Assembly: GCA_030248065.1 (NCBI GenBank)
Contig: JASAMV010001302.1
Coordinates: 62,001 to 126,000, forward strand
Reading direction: 5' to 3'
Length of the DNA: 64,000 bases
DNA from: Rhynchonema sp. JSB1_4
Lineage: Eukaryota; Nematoda; Chromadorea; Monhysterida; Xyalidae
The translations under genes and the position numbers were made by a program. Positions within the stretch are counted from its first letter, which is position 1. Every line of letters begins with the position of its first letter. The notes beneath the pieces are model-generated. The model did no database searches. It saw nothing but the letters and a program-made list of their open reading frames with translations, and had not been told where the DNA came from. This document shows, one piece after another, positions 32,917 through 44,661 of this stretch.

Positions 32917-35900
32917 ATTTGGAACACGGCCATGAAGAATGGTTACCGATCAGCTGTAATGTTTTGGCCGGGGAGTGAAATTGCAATTCAAGGTTTGAGA
33001 CTTGCAAATAACAGAGATTTTTTTGCTTGCTCTCTCAGGGTATTTGACCAGTTTTAAAACCTGTTCATGCAAGAAATGAACACCCATTACTTGGTTGAAT
33101 AGCACAACAGCTTTGTCGCTAATGCAAGGCGGAAACATAGCGAAAAGCAGGACCGATTCGTACTGAAACAAGGAACTTATGGCACATCGTACACGCAGGC
33201 ATGCGCCCCACATACTTTCACAAGTACGACGACAAATACCCGCTCTACCGACGGCCTGATCACGTGATCGATTGGCTGTTGATGCCTGAATCTGAAAGGC
33301 CACAAGTGATCAACGCCTATTTCAATCAGCCCGATCAAAATGGACATCACTTCGGCCCGGATAGTGGACAAGTTGGTGTGCATTATCAGGCTATATTTGA
33401 ATTCCCGGAGTTTGATTGTTTGTTATTATGTATTATTTTGTTTGTTAGGGGGTTTTTGGTTGGGGGTTGGGTTTTTTTTGGTCCCCCCACCAAAACTTCG
33501 CCGTATGTAGCCCACTTCCCTCCGGAATAGAACCCTCGGCAACAGAAACCCGGGAGTAGTGTGAGGGAAGGCAGCTTTAAACAAAGAGCCCGATTTTTTC
33601 ATCTCTTCCGAATAAATCCCCAAGGGGTTATAAAAACAGCGGGAGGCGGGGAAACTGATCTTGTGCTTGTGCACTTGATTGCACTGATGAGCCTCGGCAC
33701 CACGTTAAGCCACGAAAATGAGCTGTGACATTCCTGTTAGTGATATCTGAACCCACCACATTAGTTTCGAGCAGGTCATCCAGCATAAAAGTTGTTACAC
33801 ATGGTTCGTTAAAGGGAATAACTTTTGCGCTGGTTAAGGTTGCAACGATCGAACCATCCGACCGTGCAAACGTCCAACTTTGTGAATTTGTTTCTGAGTT
33901 GAGAAACCAGTTTGCACACATCACATCTAAATAAATTTTGCCCAAAGATTCGCACAGGTCAACGATTCACTGATTCTGCTCGATTCAATATTTGGACGAT
34001 TTTACGATCGTTTGGTTGAGGAGGACCTGCTGTCGTGCGTAAACATCATAGTCGTCGCTGATCACGGTAAAGCTTTGTTCATGAAAAATGGAAATATTTA
34101 CGAAAAGAAATTTCTCTTGGAATCACGCAGTAACGCTATCCTCTGTTGAGAATTTTATTTTTTTGAGGCATGCAACTTTTATCCGGCGAGAAAGTCTTCC
34201 TCAACGACTATTTCAATACGGATGGAATGCAGATATTCGGTGGCACATTCGGTCAGATATCTGTGGCGAACAACTGTGAGTGCTGCTCCCGATGTTTCAT
34301 CCTTCTAGTTTAATTCCCGGCACATGGGCATATTCATCTGGAGATATGCATGGCGATAGCACTCTCCCCAAAAAATGAAAGTGCTGTACCACCCATTTCA
34401 GGGTGCGAGAGACCTGAGACCTATTCAGTGTCTGACACTCGAAGTTGGGTCTCTCAAGACCTCCCTAGTTGTTAAAACTGACAGGGTCCGAACGTGTCGG
34501 AGGCCTAAAGTTTCAAAAGGGTCAGGTCATAGTCGAGCGCGAGACGCAACCAAAACAAAGGTGGACCATCTCGTGATATGGATATGTAGGTCGAGACGTA
34601 CTCCCCGAGGCAGCTCTGAAAAATATTCAATAATTTTCAACGCGCACTCGTGTCTCCATCTTTGAAACGAACTCGAATTTGCAGCCCTGACGCCCGATCA
34701 GGTGGTCGACCGTCTGCGATGTCGTCGTCCGTTCATGCAGCCGTACAAGCGCACCGAGCTGCCCGTCAGGATGCACGACAGCTCGAACATCAGGGCGGGG
34801 GATGTGATCGTCGACCTGGATCCGTCGAACACGATTTATGAGTAAGTGCGTCTTTATTGTTGTTTTTGGTGAGGTCACGTGACCAGCGGGTGCAGTGGCA
34901 CTGATGATGACCTGGTGCCCGTCTGTCCGTGACAACAGCAGGTCGAAGCGCGCAGCAACAGAAGAAATCAGCTGCGCAACTTTGTTTTCGATATTGCACG
35001 GACAGAGCCGGAAGTTCTCAAAAACGTAAGGTCACTTAACTGGTCATTCTTGGACTGATGTAGACCCAAACCCAAGCATCAACCAACGTGTTAGTCTGAG
35101 TTTTTGTCCAAAATAACCGCGTGTTGCATATTTTTTGTTCGTGTGGAGGGGAAACCTTTTTGAAATTGGTGCTGCAGCTCAATCGCAAAGCGGTTGTGTA
35201 CGAAAATGGTCTCTGCGTTAAGTAGTCTAACCCGTGGTCGCATTCGTATCGCGCAGAGTTGATACGGTTTTCGGTGTGTGTCTTTACAGACGTCCCGACC
35301 CGTCCGAGTATGATACGGGCAGTCACGGGTATGATTTTCGCGACGAAACGATGCGCGCGATATTCATGGCACACGGCCCGTCGTTCAAACGGGCTTATCG
35401 GGTGAAACCGTTCCAGAACATTGAGCTCTACGACTTGTACTCAGGTGAGAATTATCTTAAGGACGTGATTTTTCTATTTTTAGTGTTTTGCTTGAGAGCC
35501 CAAGTTACCAAAGTTCCCTACTTAAAACCCCGAGGGCTCTGCGGGACACTGGTGGAAAATTGGTTCTCAAACCAAAAAGACAAAATTCAATTTGGAGAAT
35601 CCGGGGGGCTCCAGGTGGAAAGCTGCGGTAACTCCTCGATTGGCCTCATGGCATTGGTTGTTCCTATACTCATTCGGTTCTTTCAGCAGAAAACTGTAGT
35701 ATTACAGACGTGCTGCAATTGAGTCTACGCGCACCCACCAATGGCACGCACGGTCGTTTGCACGAGGTGCAGGCAAGTCCCCCTGATTATCAGGCATCGC
35801 GAGTCAACTCCATCGTTTCATGTTCGTGGGTGCAGAAAACACTGACCGATTGCACGCAGACTTGTGGACAGGTGAGAATGGTTTTTGTTGCAAAATAACA

Positions 35901-38900
35901 CTGGAGAATGCCAAATAAGCCACCTCCAACCCGCGAATAAGTCACAAATGGGGCTTATTCGGAAAATTTTCGGAGTAAGCACTATAGTGGCCATTTTCGG
36001 CTATGTTTCATACGCTGACACAGTCTGAAATCCTAAGCGTGTCCCCACTACGCCCCCGAGGTTAAATTTGGGCCAAAAATAAAAAATTTGCACCAAAATT
36101 ATGCTTCCAGAATTGTCCCACAGTGAACGTGTGCAGTTCACAGTTGATCGTCAGTGTTGTGGATCAAGAGAAGCAAACATGCTGGTTCTGCGACGGACAG
36201 GTGAGGCTAAATAATGCACAAAAATTATCCTGTGTATCAAATTTAATGAGGGGGACCGGATGTACGCGTTTGTCATATAACATGAGCGATCACCAATTCA
36301 ATGCAATTAAGAACCTCTTCTTTTTCACTTTCGTTCATTTCAGGCGGGCACAATCTACGATGTGGTGCTTCGCACACCGATTGCACTGGAAACAAGACTG
36401 CTGGATTCGATTGATTACAGGGTTCGTGCTGAAAAATATTCTCAGTTTCTCCTGTAGAAAAAGGTTTCAAACAAGCTACGGTATGTAAGCTGATACCTTC
36501 AATGAGGCAATAGCCTGTGCCTGTGTGCGAACCTCCGATTGTTTCGCAAAAATGTTGCGCAATATTGCGTCGGCCGAGTATCGACAAAACTAAATGTTCA
36601 GACGAAACATGCGCGCTTGTACATGTATGAAATTATTGCTTGTCGATTGCACAACACGATCGGTCATTCATCAAAACAGGCAAAACATTATTCTTTGGCT
36701 CTCTTTCCAAAGTAAAGGCAAGCTACGCCAACACGAGCCCGATTTATAGCAGCTGGCAGAATAGTGAAACATTCATACGTGGCTGCTGATTTGGGAAATG
36801 TTACACGTTGAAGAATAGAAAGTGGAGCATGATGATTTTCTCTTTCTATTCGTTTTGAATACACACCACCTTCGAAATCGGGCTCGTGTTGGTGTAGTTT
36901 GCCTTTATACAGTACATATCGTTTGCTTATTTTTCAGTCCATAAAAACGATAAATGTAGAAGCCATATCCATCCAGTGACGTCCGGCCGTGATCGTCATG
37001 CCCAACCATCACGTGCTGTTTGTGTCTCTGCTGTTTGGTGTGTTCAATTGTTGTTGTTGTCTCGAAACAACACCACATCAGCGATCGCGAAAACGGCCGA
37101 TTTTGAAATCGAAATCTGCCATCGCACCACTGGCACAAACGGAGGACTCGCACATCTCAGCGGAGAAGGAAGACAAGAGAAAGTTGACTGACGAATCGAC
37201 GCAGACATCCGTACGTGAAACATCAAAATCCGTATCGTGGTCGACTTCTGTGGGAAAAGGCGCCGGAGTGACAAATCGAAAATCGCGTTTGAAGGCACGG
37301 CTAAAATTTCATCACCTCTAAGACTCCGAATTCAAACTAATCTATGATCGAATCTGCTGTGGTCGGGTGACGTTCTTTTGGATTTAGGGCGTGCGAGATT
37401 ATTTCCGACGCCGGTAATTTTGACCAGCGTAAAAACATCTGATAGATTGAAGAGCTTTTGCGCCAGACGAAACAGCAGGTAGCGGTAAAACATGCGACGA
37501 AAACAATCTCTTTGCCAGTTGATGAGCAGATCCTGCGGCCATCAAGTTCGAAGCACTTAACACCATTAACAATAAAATGTTATTAAAAACTACATAACGC
37601 CCACAAACTAGGCACTTCTACAAGCAGCGACCGAAGCGAAGGATTTCCAGCAAGCCAACAGCCCGATCGAAGAAACAGCTCGAATTCTGCAAAGATGGGA
37701 AGATTGGGTGCGAAGAGAGAGGGACCAATACGATTCACTTAAAGTCGATCGTGATAGTGACTTTGTTGACATTGAAATGGGCGTTTGGCAGCCGGCTGAT
37801 AGAGAAAAGGAAGACATGAACAAAGAATTATATAAACTTGAAATTATGAACAGAAATGTAACGGAACACGAAGCGATGATATTGAAGTATAAACGAAGGC
37901 TGTCAGAAGTGCTCAGCTACTGGAGGGACAATGGACGGAACTAATGATCCAAAAGTGCCAGAACATTTCTGCATGATTGGATACAACTTGTTGTGTATTG
38001 TGTTGCGCATCTCCCTTTGCGAATTGTTTGCTTGAATAAAAATATGGTGCTGGGTGGCGAATGCTCGGTATCACTTCTTCGTGGTCGTTATCGATCATTA
38101 TTTGCTCACATGGACTGTTTTGCCCAAAGTTCATACCCAAGCGATGAATTCTGCCATCAATTCGTATCGTCGCTTAGTCAACCAGTCAACAGGAAAAGAT
38201 AGTCAGCGTCTGAAAAGGCGTGGGAGTGATGCTGGTATTTGACACGGCACAGGTCCTTAATTCAAGTCTTGCAGGACTACCGTGTGTAAATAAAGCGTAT
38301 AATTTTTCAAACATCAACGATTTGGAATGTTTTCCATTCACAGGTGCTTGTCTACAACAACGGTGAGCCAGCGTTTATGTCGACCATCAACGATGCCTGT
38401 TCACTCACTGGTTCGCGCAGGCCGTCAATGACTCTCGTCTCGCTCGATGGAGGCTTGTGTTTATATTTTTTGGTTATTTTGTTCAAACCACTTGTATTTC
38501 AAAATTTCCCGACCTAATCAGACCTATGTGTTAACAGTCTATTGATTCGACATGCTGACTTCTGTGATCGCTTTAGTAACGGGTGTTTTTCTATATTGGT
38601 GATGTTTGATCTCGTGACTCAAATTTTGCTAAATTTTCAGCGCCCACCGCCACGCAACAGAGTTTCATCGGCTATAAGATGACGCTGCTCTTCACTGATT
38701 TGGTGACAAGCACGTGTACATACGAGATGTTTTCAGTTTTTATTCCCAAAAAAGTCAGAACCATCTCGAAACTACGATTTCAGAATTATCCATTGTTCAC
38801 GACTCGGTGCAGGCCTCCTTGGAAAATCAGGATTCCAGCATAGTATTGATACAAGGCATTGCGTTCGACCACGACAGCGACAATATTGCTGACAGCTATG

Positions 38901-39900
38901 AGCAAATTAGGAGACGGTTGGTTCGGTTTTGTTTTCAACCGAACAGCAGCCGTGAAGGATATCCACCTCGGTTTATTTTCAAACTTGATTGTCACCCAAG
39001 AATTAACGCAAAAAGCATTGCCGCAATATGGTCCCTTTCCCGACTGCTCACCTACTGTTTTCGAACACATTGATTGGGTTTGGTTGTGCTTTTTTTCCCG
39101 ATCAAGTGAATCGATGTCCTGGCTCTCTCGCTCTGCTCAGAGTCTTATATGCTTGTATCCACAACGATGTATCCATGTGTCTGGCTTCAAGGTACATCAT
39201 GTCGTTGTTGGGTTGCGTGCATTTCATTACAATGAGTGTTCAACTGGCTGATGTTTCAGCAATCCCAACACCAACCAACTGCCAATTCCCACACATTTCT
39301 GGCGTGTCTACCTGCATTGCGACGACTGGTCACCCGGCGACGGGCGCTGTCTCAAAATCGACACCTTGAAGGCTCGATCTTACATATTTCCGAATGCGCC
39401 GTTTGATCGAAACTGGTGTGATAATTTGGGACTGTTGAAGGTAGTGACGATAACTTTTTTCTTTTTTTTGAATATTTTTCTTTTTTTGGAATCGCTCGCT
39501 GATCGATTTTTGCTCAAAGCCTATCGACGGACTTTCCTGCGTGTTACTTACTCTATGATGCAATAATACTGACGATGATCTGGTACATCTCAGGACTGCG
39601 AGGTCGAAGAAACACTTACCTCCCCAATCGAGTTGGCTACCGGGGTGGACGAAGCCACATCAGAGAGCGGTGTTTTAGCCCAATGTACTATTACCTATAC
39701 GTGCCACATTGAATTCTTATACACACACTACGTGTATACTTCAGAACGCTGAAGAGTACCTGATGCGCCACCGGGCCAGGATACGCGACATCGAGCTGAT
39801 CACCGGACTGGAGTTCTTCACTGACGAGCGCGTGTGGCCGAGGAAAGAAACGCTGGCGCTCAGGACTCATGTACAAGTCAGACCTGTGCAACCGGCTTGA
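32917..39900 (+). CDS. Ectonucleotide pyrophosphatase/phosphodiesterase (ENPP) family, N-terminus not found
   Basis: ENPPs are secreted or type II membrane enzymes that hydrolyse phosphodiester or pyrophosphate bonds using two zinc ions. Visible exons: 32917-32992, 33199-33371, 33958-34066, 34168-34275, 34685-34841, 35290-35444, 35690-35871, 36111-36200, 36344-36421, 38344-38410, 38641-38702, 38759-38916, 39260-39440, 39594-39644, 39745-39900. Together they encode about 601 residues. The sequence opens at IWNTAMKNGYRSAVMFWPGS. It has the metal-binding QPDQNGHHFGP, then VVADHGMQ, HGPSFKRAYRV and NGTHGRLHEV with the late His ligand. The nuclease-like C-terminal domain follows, with a DHDSDNIAD loop resembling the family's EF-hand-like site, NTNQLPIPTHFW and RARIRDIELITGLEFF. 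The MDGF-type Asp and the nucleophile Thr lie upstream in this family and are not seen. The donor after 39,644 is weak. Confidence 0.88.
33372..33957 (+). other. ENPP intron with T/G-rich run and an unassigned minus-strand frame
   Basis: The intron begins GTTGGT. It contains a G/T-rich run near 33,440-33,490 and a 105-codon minus-strand frame at 33,628-33,945. That frame has fairly normal amino-acid composition (for example FARSDGSIVATLTSAKV), but I recognise no family and see no splice support. It may be an old mobile-element fragment. Confidence 0.35.
36713..36909. mobile_element. Short MITE, family B copy 1
   Basis: The ends are inverted copies: AAAGGCAAGCTACGCCAACA on the left and TGTTGGTGTAGTTTGCCTTT on the right, each next to an ACGAGCCCGATTT arm. 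The interior matches the element at 44,050-44,241 in reverse orientation, for example GGAAATGTTACACGTTGAAG. It is about 197 bp and non-coding. Confidence 0.75.
36998..37944 (+). CDS. Putative small secreted or membrane-anchored coiled-coil protein, nested in an ENPP intron
   Basis: Proposed exons: 36998-37210, 37446-37478 and 37612-37944. All are phase 0 and encode about 192 residues. The N-terminus MPNHHVLFVSLLFGVFNC looks like a signal peptide ending in a CCCC cluster. A basic, Ser/Thr-rich segment follows. A charged helical region comes next (IEELLRQTKQQ, then ARILQRWEDWVRRERDQYD) and continues to a TAA stop. The 33-nt middle exon is flanked by AG and GT and keeps frame. The gene sits in the ENPP intron 36,422-38,343 on the same strand. 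I do not recognise the family. The first exon also stays open to a stop at 37,321, so a retained-intron form or an incorrect model is possible. The last acceptor has a weak pyrimidine tract. Confidence 0.5.
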
Positions 39901-41349
39901 ATATGCAACCTCTGATATCAATGTTCAACAGCAAAGCAAAATATTCGATCTGGCATATTAATTAAACCAGCCGTAGTATTTCTTCAATTAGAATCATCTC
40001 CACGCTTAGAAAGCCCACTACACCCTCTCGCAGGAAGCAAGCGGAAATACTATTGTGATTCTATATCTGAGGAAATACATACATACGGCCGAACTGGAGA
40101 TATCCTGGTGAACTTGTGATGCTGTGCCTTCCTTTATTTTCGTTGGTTTTAGTTTTCTTGTGTCCAGTCGTAGTCAAGTTTTGCAGCGCTGGTTAATGTT
40201 TGACTGATGGCAAAAATAAAATCTACAAGTGCCCAACATCAGCATATTTATTCACTTATGTATAAGTATAGGTGGGTAAGTGAGAAACAGCTCCAAAGCA
40301 TGAGCATGAAAGTTGGAGTTATACTACTTCTCCATTTTGGGCTTGTAGGCAATGAGGACACATTTTTGTTAGAATCATATTTTGTGATAGAGTTCGCGCA
40401 CTTCCCAGAGTTCCCCTGCATCAAATGAACAACTTTGACGATGGCCGAATATTGTGCCCCAAACGCTATCACAAAATATGATTCCAACAAAATTTTGTCC
40501 TCGTTGTCTACAAGCCAAAAAATGGACAAGTATAACTTCAGCTGAAAGAACCAGACTTTGTGCACCTTGACCACGACAAACATTTGCTGTTGGGCTATGC
40601 AGGATGGATTCCTGTACGGTTTTCGGTTACATCGCCTGGGGCTGAATTCTCGAGTTTGCGGGAAGTTGGATTTTGAAAACTGTTGAATTTCCCATTAATA
40701 CAGTCTCTAGAGCAAGTTGGTTAATAACGTAGCAGCGCTATTTTTATAGACCTTCACCTTTGGTGCAAACCGAAAAAAACGCATAGTGCCTAACAGGGCT
40801 TCAGTACTGTGAAACGGACCAACTCCGGTACCAATAGATCAACAAGAGCACACTATACCTACTACGTTTAAGAAAAGAAAATGTAAAATTCATTTCATTT
40901 CATTTCACGGTCGGCTGGGTGAATGGACTCGAATGTTGCCGTTCTGTGACACCTCACGCGACGGCCGATACATGGCACGATAGTAGACCGCACCTGGGTT
41001 AAATGAGCCCGTCCTTCTGGCACTGCGTTTGCCGTGACGCGTTTGTGCGAACGCTGAAGGGTGATATGTAGGAAATTTTACAACCTTAGTTTTTTGCTTA
41101 TTATGGCAGGTTATCAAACTCGGGAAGGTATGCGCTTTGCTGGCATAAAGGTCCAGTCAGGTCGGCGGTCGGCTTTGACTTATGGCCACAAAATAGTTTT
41201 ATATAAGACAGCCATCCGTGAAACCTCACTCAGCCGACCGCGCGTGGGTCTAGCCACAACACGCACCTGTGCTTTTATTGCTCATTAATGTTCGCAACTT
41301 GAAGCAATCATGTGACTGGGCGAGCCAGGTCATCTGAGGGAACGGTAGT
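39901..41349. other. Intergenic stretch downstream of ENPP
   Basis: I see no gene here. It contains an inverted repeat at 40,317-40,538 and short AATAAA-like A-rich stretches suitable for an ENPP 3' end (for example near 40,213). The rest is unique-looking sequence. Confidence 0.4.
40317..40538. mobile_element. Foldback element, imperfect arms of about 80 bp
   Basis: The left arm runs from GTTATACTACTTCTCCATTT through GGCTTGTAGGCAATGAGGAC to AATCATATTTTGTGATAG. The right arm is its imperfect reverse complement, with a spacer of about 60 bp. Open frames on both strands carry the mirrored peptide (K/T)xLLESYFVI. No transposase is seen. Confidence 0.65.
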
Positions 41350-41625
41350 TCAAAACTGACGGTAAACCGAGAACAACAAAATCAGCAGCAATTCTATGAC
41401 GTAACACGAACAGAGCGCGCGATGTTTCCTCAAGCCAGCGTTGTCGGACCCATCGCCACGTTCGTTGTCAACGTTCCGTGTGATTCGCAGCAATCGTTTG
41501 AGTCGCCGATCGACGTTGTGTGATTGCAACGTTGAGTGGTCGTCAGCGTGACTGGGCAAGCCCGACTGGATGCAGCTGATCAGCAGCAGCAAACCGGTCA
41601 AGGAGGGTGCTGTGCTGGACATCAT
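41350..41625 (-). CDS. Putative small secreted peptide precursor, 91 residues
   Basis: The frame starts MMSSTAPSLTGLLLLISCIQ, a good signal peptide. It continues through a hydrophilic segment with dibasic sites (DRRLKR, then LLRITRN and LRKHR) and ends in a hydrophobic stretch, CYVIELLLILLFSVYRQF. Dibasic sites after a signal peptide suggest a processed peptide precursor, while the C-terminal hydrophobic run could be a GPI-type or membrane tail. No family is recognised. I chose the internal ATG pair at 41,625 because it begins the signal peptide; the frame is open further upstream to 41,715. There is no splice or homology support, so this could be a chance frame. Confidence 0.35.
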   Translation of the reverse strand: MMSSTAPSLTGLLLLISCIQSGLPSHADDHSTLQSHNVDRRLKRLLRITRNVDNERGDGSDNAGLRKHRALCSCYVIELLLILLFSVYRQF

Positions 41626-41715
41626 TTTTATGGTGGAATTTGCTGGAAGAAACATTTTGAGTTTTTTTTTGGTTCGTTGACTCATGCTAGGCCTAAATGT
41701 CGCTAGATTTGTCAA

Positions 41716-43808
41716 ACTTATATGTAGCTTGGCGTGAGAAAATTGGTTTCATATACGGGTGCGCTTGTACCGCAGCAAGCAAGCACACGCCTTGGATGCA
41801 AACACTTTTCTGGAACTTGCTGACATAGAACATCTCGCACGTGTGGAACTTGCGGTTACGAATGAGAAAACCAATATATTTTGAAAGAAACTGGCAACAA
41901 CAACAATAACAACACCAAAGATTCCACATTTTTTCTGTGTTTCAGCCGTGACCATGCAAAAATTAAAAACATGGTTCGGACCCTGAATCATAATTCCGCA
42001 CTGGCACGCAAATCTATTGAATTTACAGATAAATTTATTCTCCTTCTTGTGTTTAGAGCTGCATAACTACGAAAATAATGCTTGCGAAGCTGAGTTAAGA
42101 AACTCAAGCACTTTTCTATATTCCAAACCTACTCGAAGTCAGAAAGAACTGACTCAGATTGCATCTGTAATCAGTCGACCGGTATTAAGCTTGATTGATG
42201 TCGTTTCCAGTGCACGGCGGTTTGCGTTTTTATGCTGCTCGCGTGTGTTTTGCAAGTCCAAATACATTTTTATAGATATGGTAATCTATACACTGGCAAC
42301 TTTGGTTCGTCATTGCAAAGTTTGCCGAGTGTGTCGTCTCCCTCACTTCATTTGTGTAGTAGATGGATGTACGCATGGTATCTGCACTGAACAACGAACG
42401 GTCGTGGACCACACCCACCCACTATTTTGGCCAGATTACCACACCCAAAATTTAACCATAACACGTCAAACAGTGCACATCGTTTGGTTTAGATTTGATT
42501 GGTACGTTGCGCTGTGATACTGCTCGCTCTGAAACGTGTGGGCGTGGTGCAAGTCAAAAGCGACACACAAATGTAACTTACAGATTTTCATGCAGAAATT
42601 GCACTTTCACGAATGTTATCGTTGGAGGGCAATAGTAAGCAATCCCAACTCAGCCCATAATTATTGTGTGCTCATCCGAAAAAATCCCAATCATGACTTT
42701 GAAACAATGATCATTATAATCTCGCAAGGCATAACGTTCCCGCATAAAAATGTGCAAATCTTAAGGCGCACAATATGTTGGGAAACAACAAACATCAGCG
42801 TTGCAGTAGACATGCACAAAGTGTCAGTGTAGCAAAAGATGTGAGCAAGATTTTGCCATGAGACACATTCTACACAACGGTAAACGCCCAAGGTCGCGGT
42901 AGCTCAACCCCATATTTGGTTGCGACTATGTCATTGACACATAACTGAGTCCCTCTGTGCTGGCTGGCTGGCCCGCATCATAATTGTGTGTGTGTGGATG
43001 AAAGTAAAGATTGGTAATCGGAGCGCTCAGACACGAAAACTTTCTGTCGGAGAGTTTAATATCGCCACCCCACCAGTGCATAATTGGAACTGTGAGTGAA
43101 AATACTCTTGATGCGATGGATAAGCTGGATGACCTGGTGCACCGCTGAGCCTTGAAAACCGGTCGAAACTAAAAACACCAATCCAAGCACGCGACAACAT
43201 TCTCGAAGTCGGCTGAAATTGAAACTAGAGGCAGGCACATTTCTTGGCGGGGGCTACGTGTGGAAAGTTGCGGGCGGTGAGTGTCCCACCAGTGTTATGC
43301 GTCAAGCAAAGTATGTAACTGGTTAAATGTACTAGCAGAGTGAGAGGGCATCACCTTGACACAAATTCGCTCGCTCTGTCTGCCACTTCCATGAGTGTCT
43401 GTCGGCGTGTTCCGGTTCTGGGTCCGAATGTGTACCATTTCGGACCCGGAACTCAAAATGTGAAATGCCTCGATGCACAAGATATCATGCTCCCGTTACG
43501 TTTCGCTCATCTCAAGCGTTTCTTTCAATGGGATATCTGTGAGCTCGCGACTTATACTGTTGTATCCATCCTGCATGCAAACTTTGGTATATCAGATGGT
43601 GCTTGCTTGAACGTACTGTACAAGGTTTGTGATTCACTGACAGCGTGCTGCTCGTACCATTCTCTCTGTTTGTACGCGCACATCGCATAACTTTGGCTTT
43701 GGAATGTGTATAGCTTCAGTATACACTGCTTCATTTTGTATTTTATTGTCGTATTGTCCCGTTTTCCCACTGTTTTGTCGTTGTGGGTTGTCGTGAGCTG
43801 CTGTAGGC
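41716..43808. other. Intergenic stretch, no gene recognised
   Basis: Open frames of up to 166 codons exist (for example 42,017-42,517), but none has recognisable domains. The dispersed repeat core occurs near 43,120-43,146. A possible secreted-protein pattern could not be extended by exons. Confidence 0.35.
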
Positions 43809-43993
43809 ATAGTCCAACCACCAACTCATGAGACGCATCTAGCGGTTCCGCGTCATTTCGGAAATAAAAGAAAGAGCAATTGCATGGCATGTACAGTATG
43901 TTTACACATAGTCGATTTCTCTTTCTTTTGCTTTCAAAAAGTTTGAAACGCGTGGAAGCATGACGGGCGTCTCATGAGCTGGTAGTTGGACGG
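43809..43993. mobile_element. Foldback/MITE element, family A copy 3
   Basis: The ends read TAGTCCAACCACCAACTCAT and the complement ending ATGAGCTGGTAGTTGGAC. The interior shares ATTTCGGAAATAAAAGAAAG and CTCTTTCTTTTGCTTTC with the copy at 15,441. At 185 bp it is the shortest copy. Confidence 0.78.
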
Positions 43994-44049
43994 TACAGTA
44001 GTTGCAATGCAAGCCCTGTTCATTCACTTGCTTGTAACACAGCAACGGA

Positions 44050-44241
44050 AATGCAAACTACACCACCACGAGCCCGATTTAGAAGGTGGTATGTATTCAA
44101 AACGAATAGAAAAAGAAAATCATCATACTCCAATTCGTATTCTTCAACATGTAACATTTCCCAAATTAGCAGCCACGTCAGAATGTTTCACTGTTCTGCC
44201 AGCTGCGAAAGCGAGCTCATGTTGGTGTAGTTTGCCTATAC
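44050..44241. mobile_element. Short MITE, family B copy 2
   Basis: The ends are GCAAACTACACCACCACGAG and the inverted TCATGTTGGTGTAGTTTGC. The interior (ATTCAAAACGAATAGAAAAA, TTCAACATGTAACATTTCCC) matches family B copy 1 in opposite orientation. No coding capacity. Confidence 0.75.
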
Positions 44242-44661
44242 CACGCTACAGCAGCACCTTGAAGGCTGTTGGTTCTCAACTGGGATGTTCGTTGATCATA
44301 AAATAAAATGGTTTGGTCATAAAATGATTAGTAACAGTAGCTGAATTTTGAACAACAATTGATCTTGGTTTTGAAACAGAGTTTCACTGAGCCAATAAAA
44401 GACGCCCTTTTGCCACGACCGATCAGATCCGCGATCCAGCCGTGCTCATTTTTGCACTTTATGCAAACTCCAACTTTGCCGTGACCCGTGTTCCCCATGT
44501 GGCTTTCAATCACGCCGTTTCATTATCAGCAAAAAATTAATTGTTCATTTTCAGAGTGTTTTTGGTTTTTTTAACTCGCCCGCGCGCGACAACCCCACCA
44601 GCACCATCCGTCGAGTCGTGTGGCGTGTCCACCCTCAGAACTCGTGTGCGTGTGTGTCAAT

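Noticed and set aside
33628..33945. 105-codon minus-strand frame in an ENPP intron
   Set aside because: The composition is reasonable but the family is unknown, it is a single frame without splice signals, and it lies opposite a real gene. It is kept only as an intron note.
42017..42517. 166-codon plus-strand frame
   Set aside because: It has no recognisable motif, and its Cys- and His-rich segments look random.
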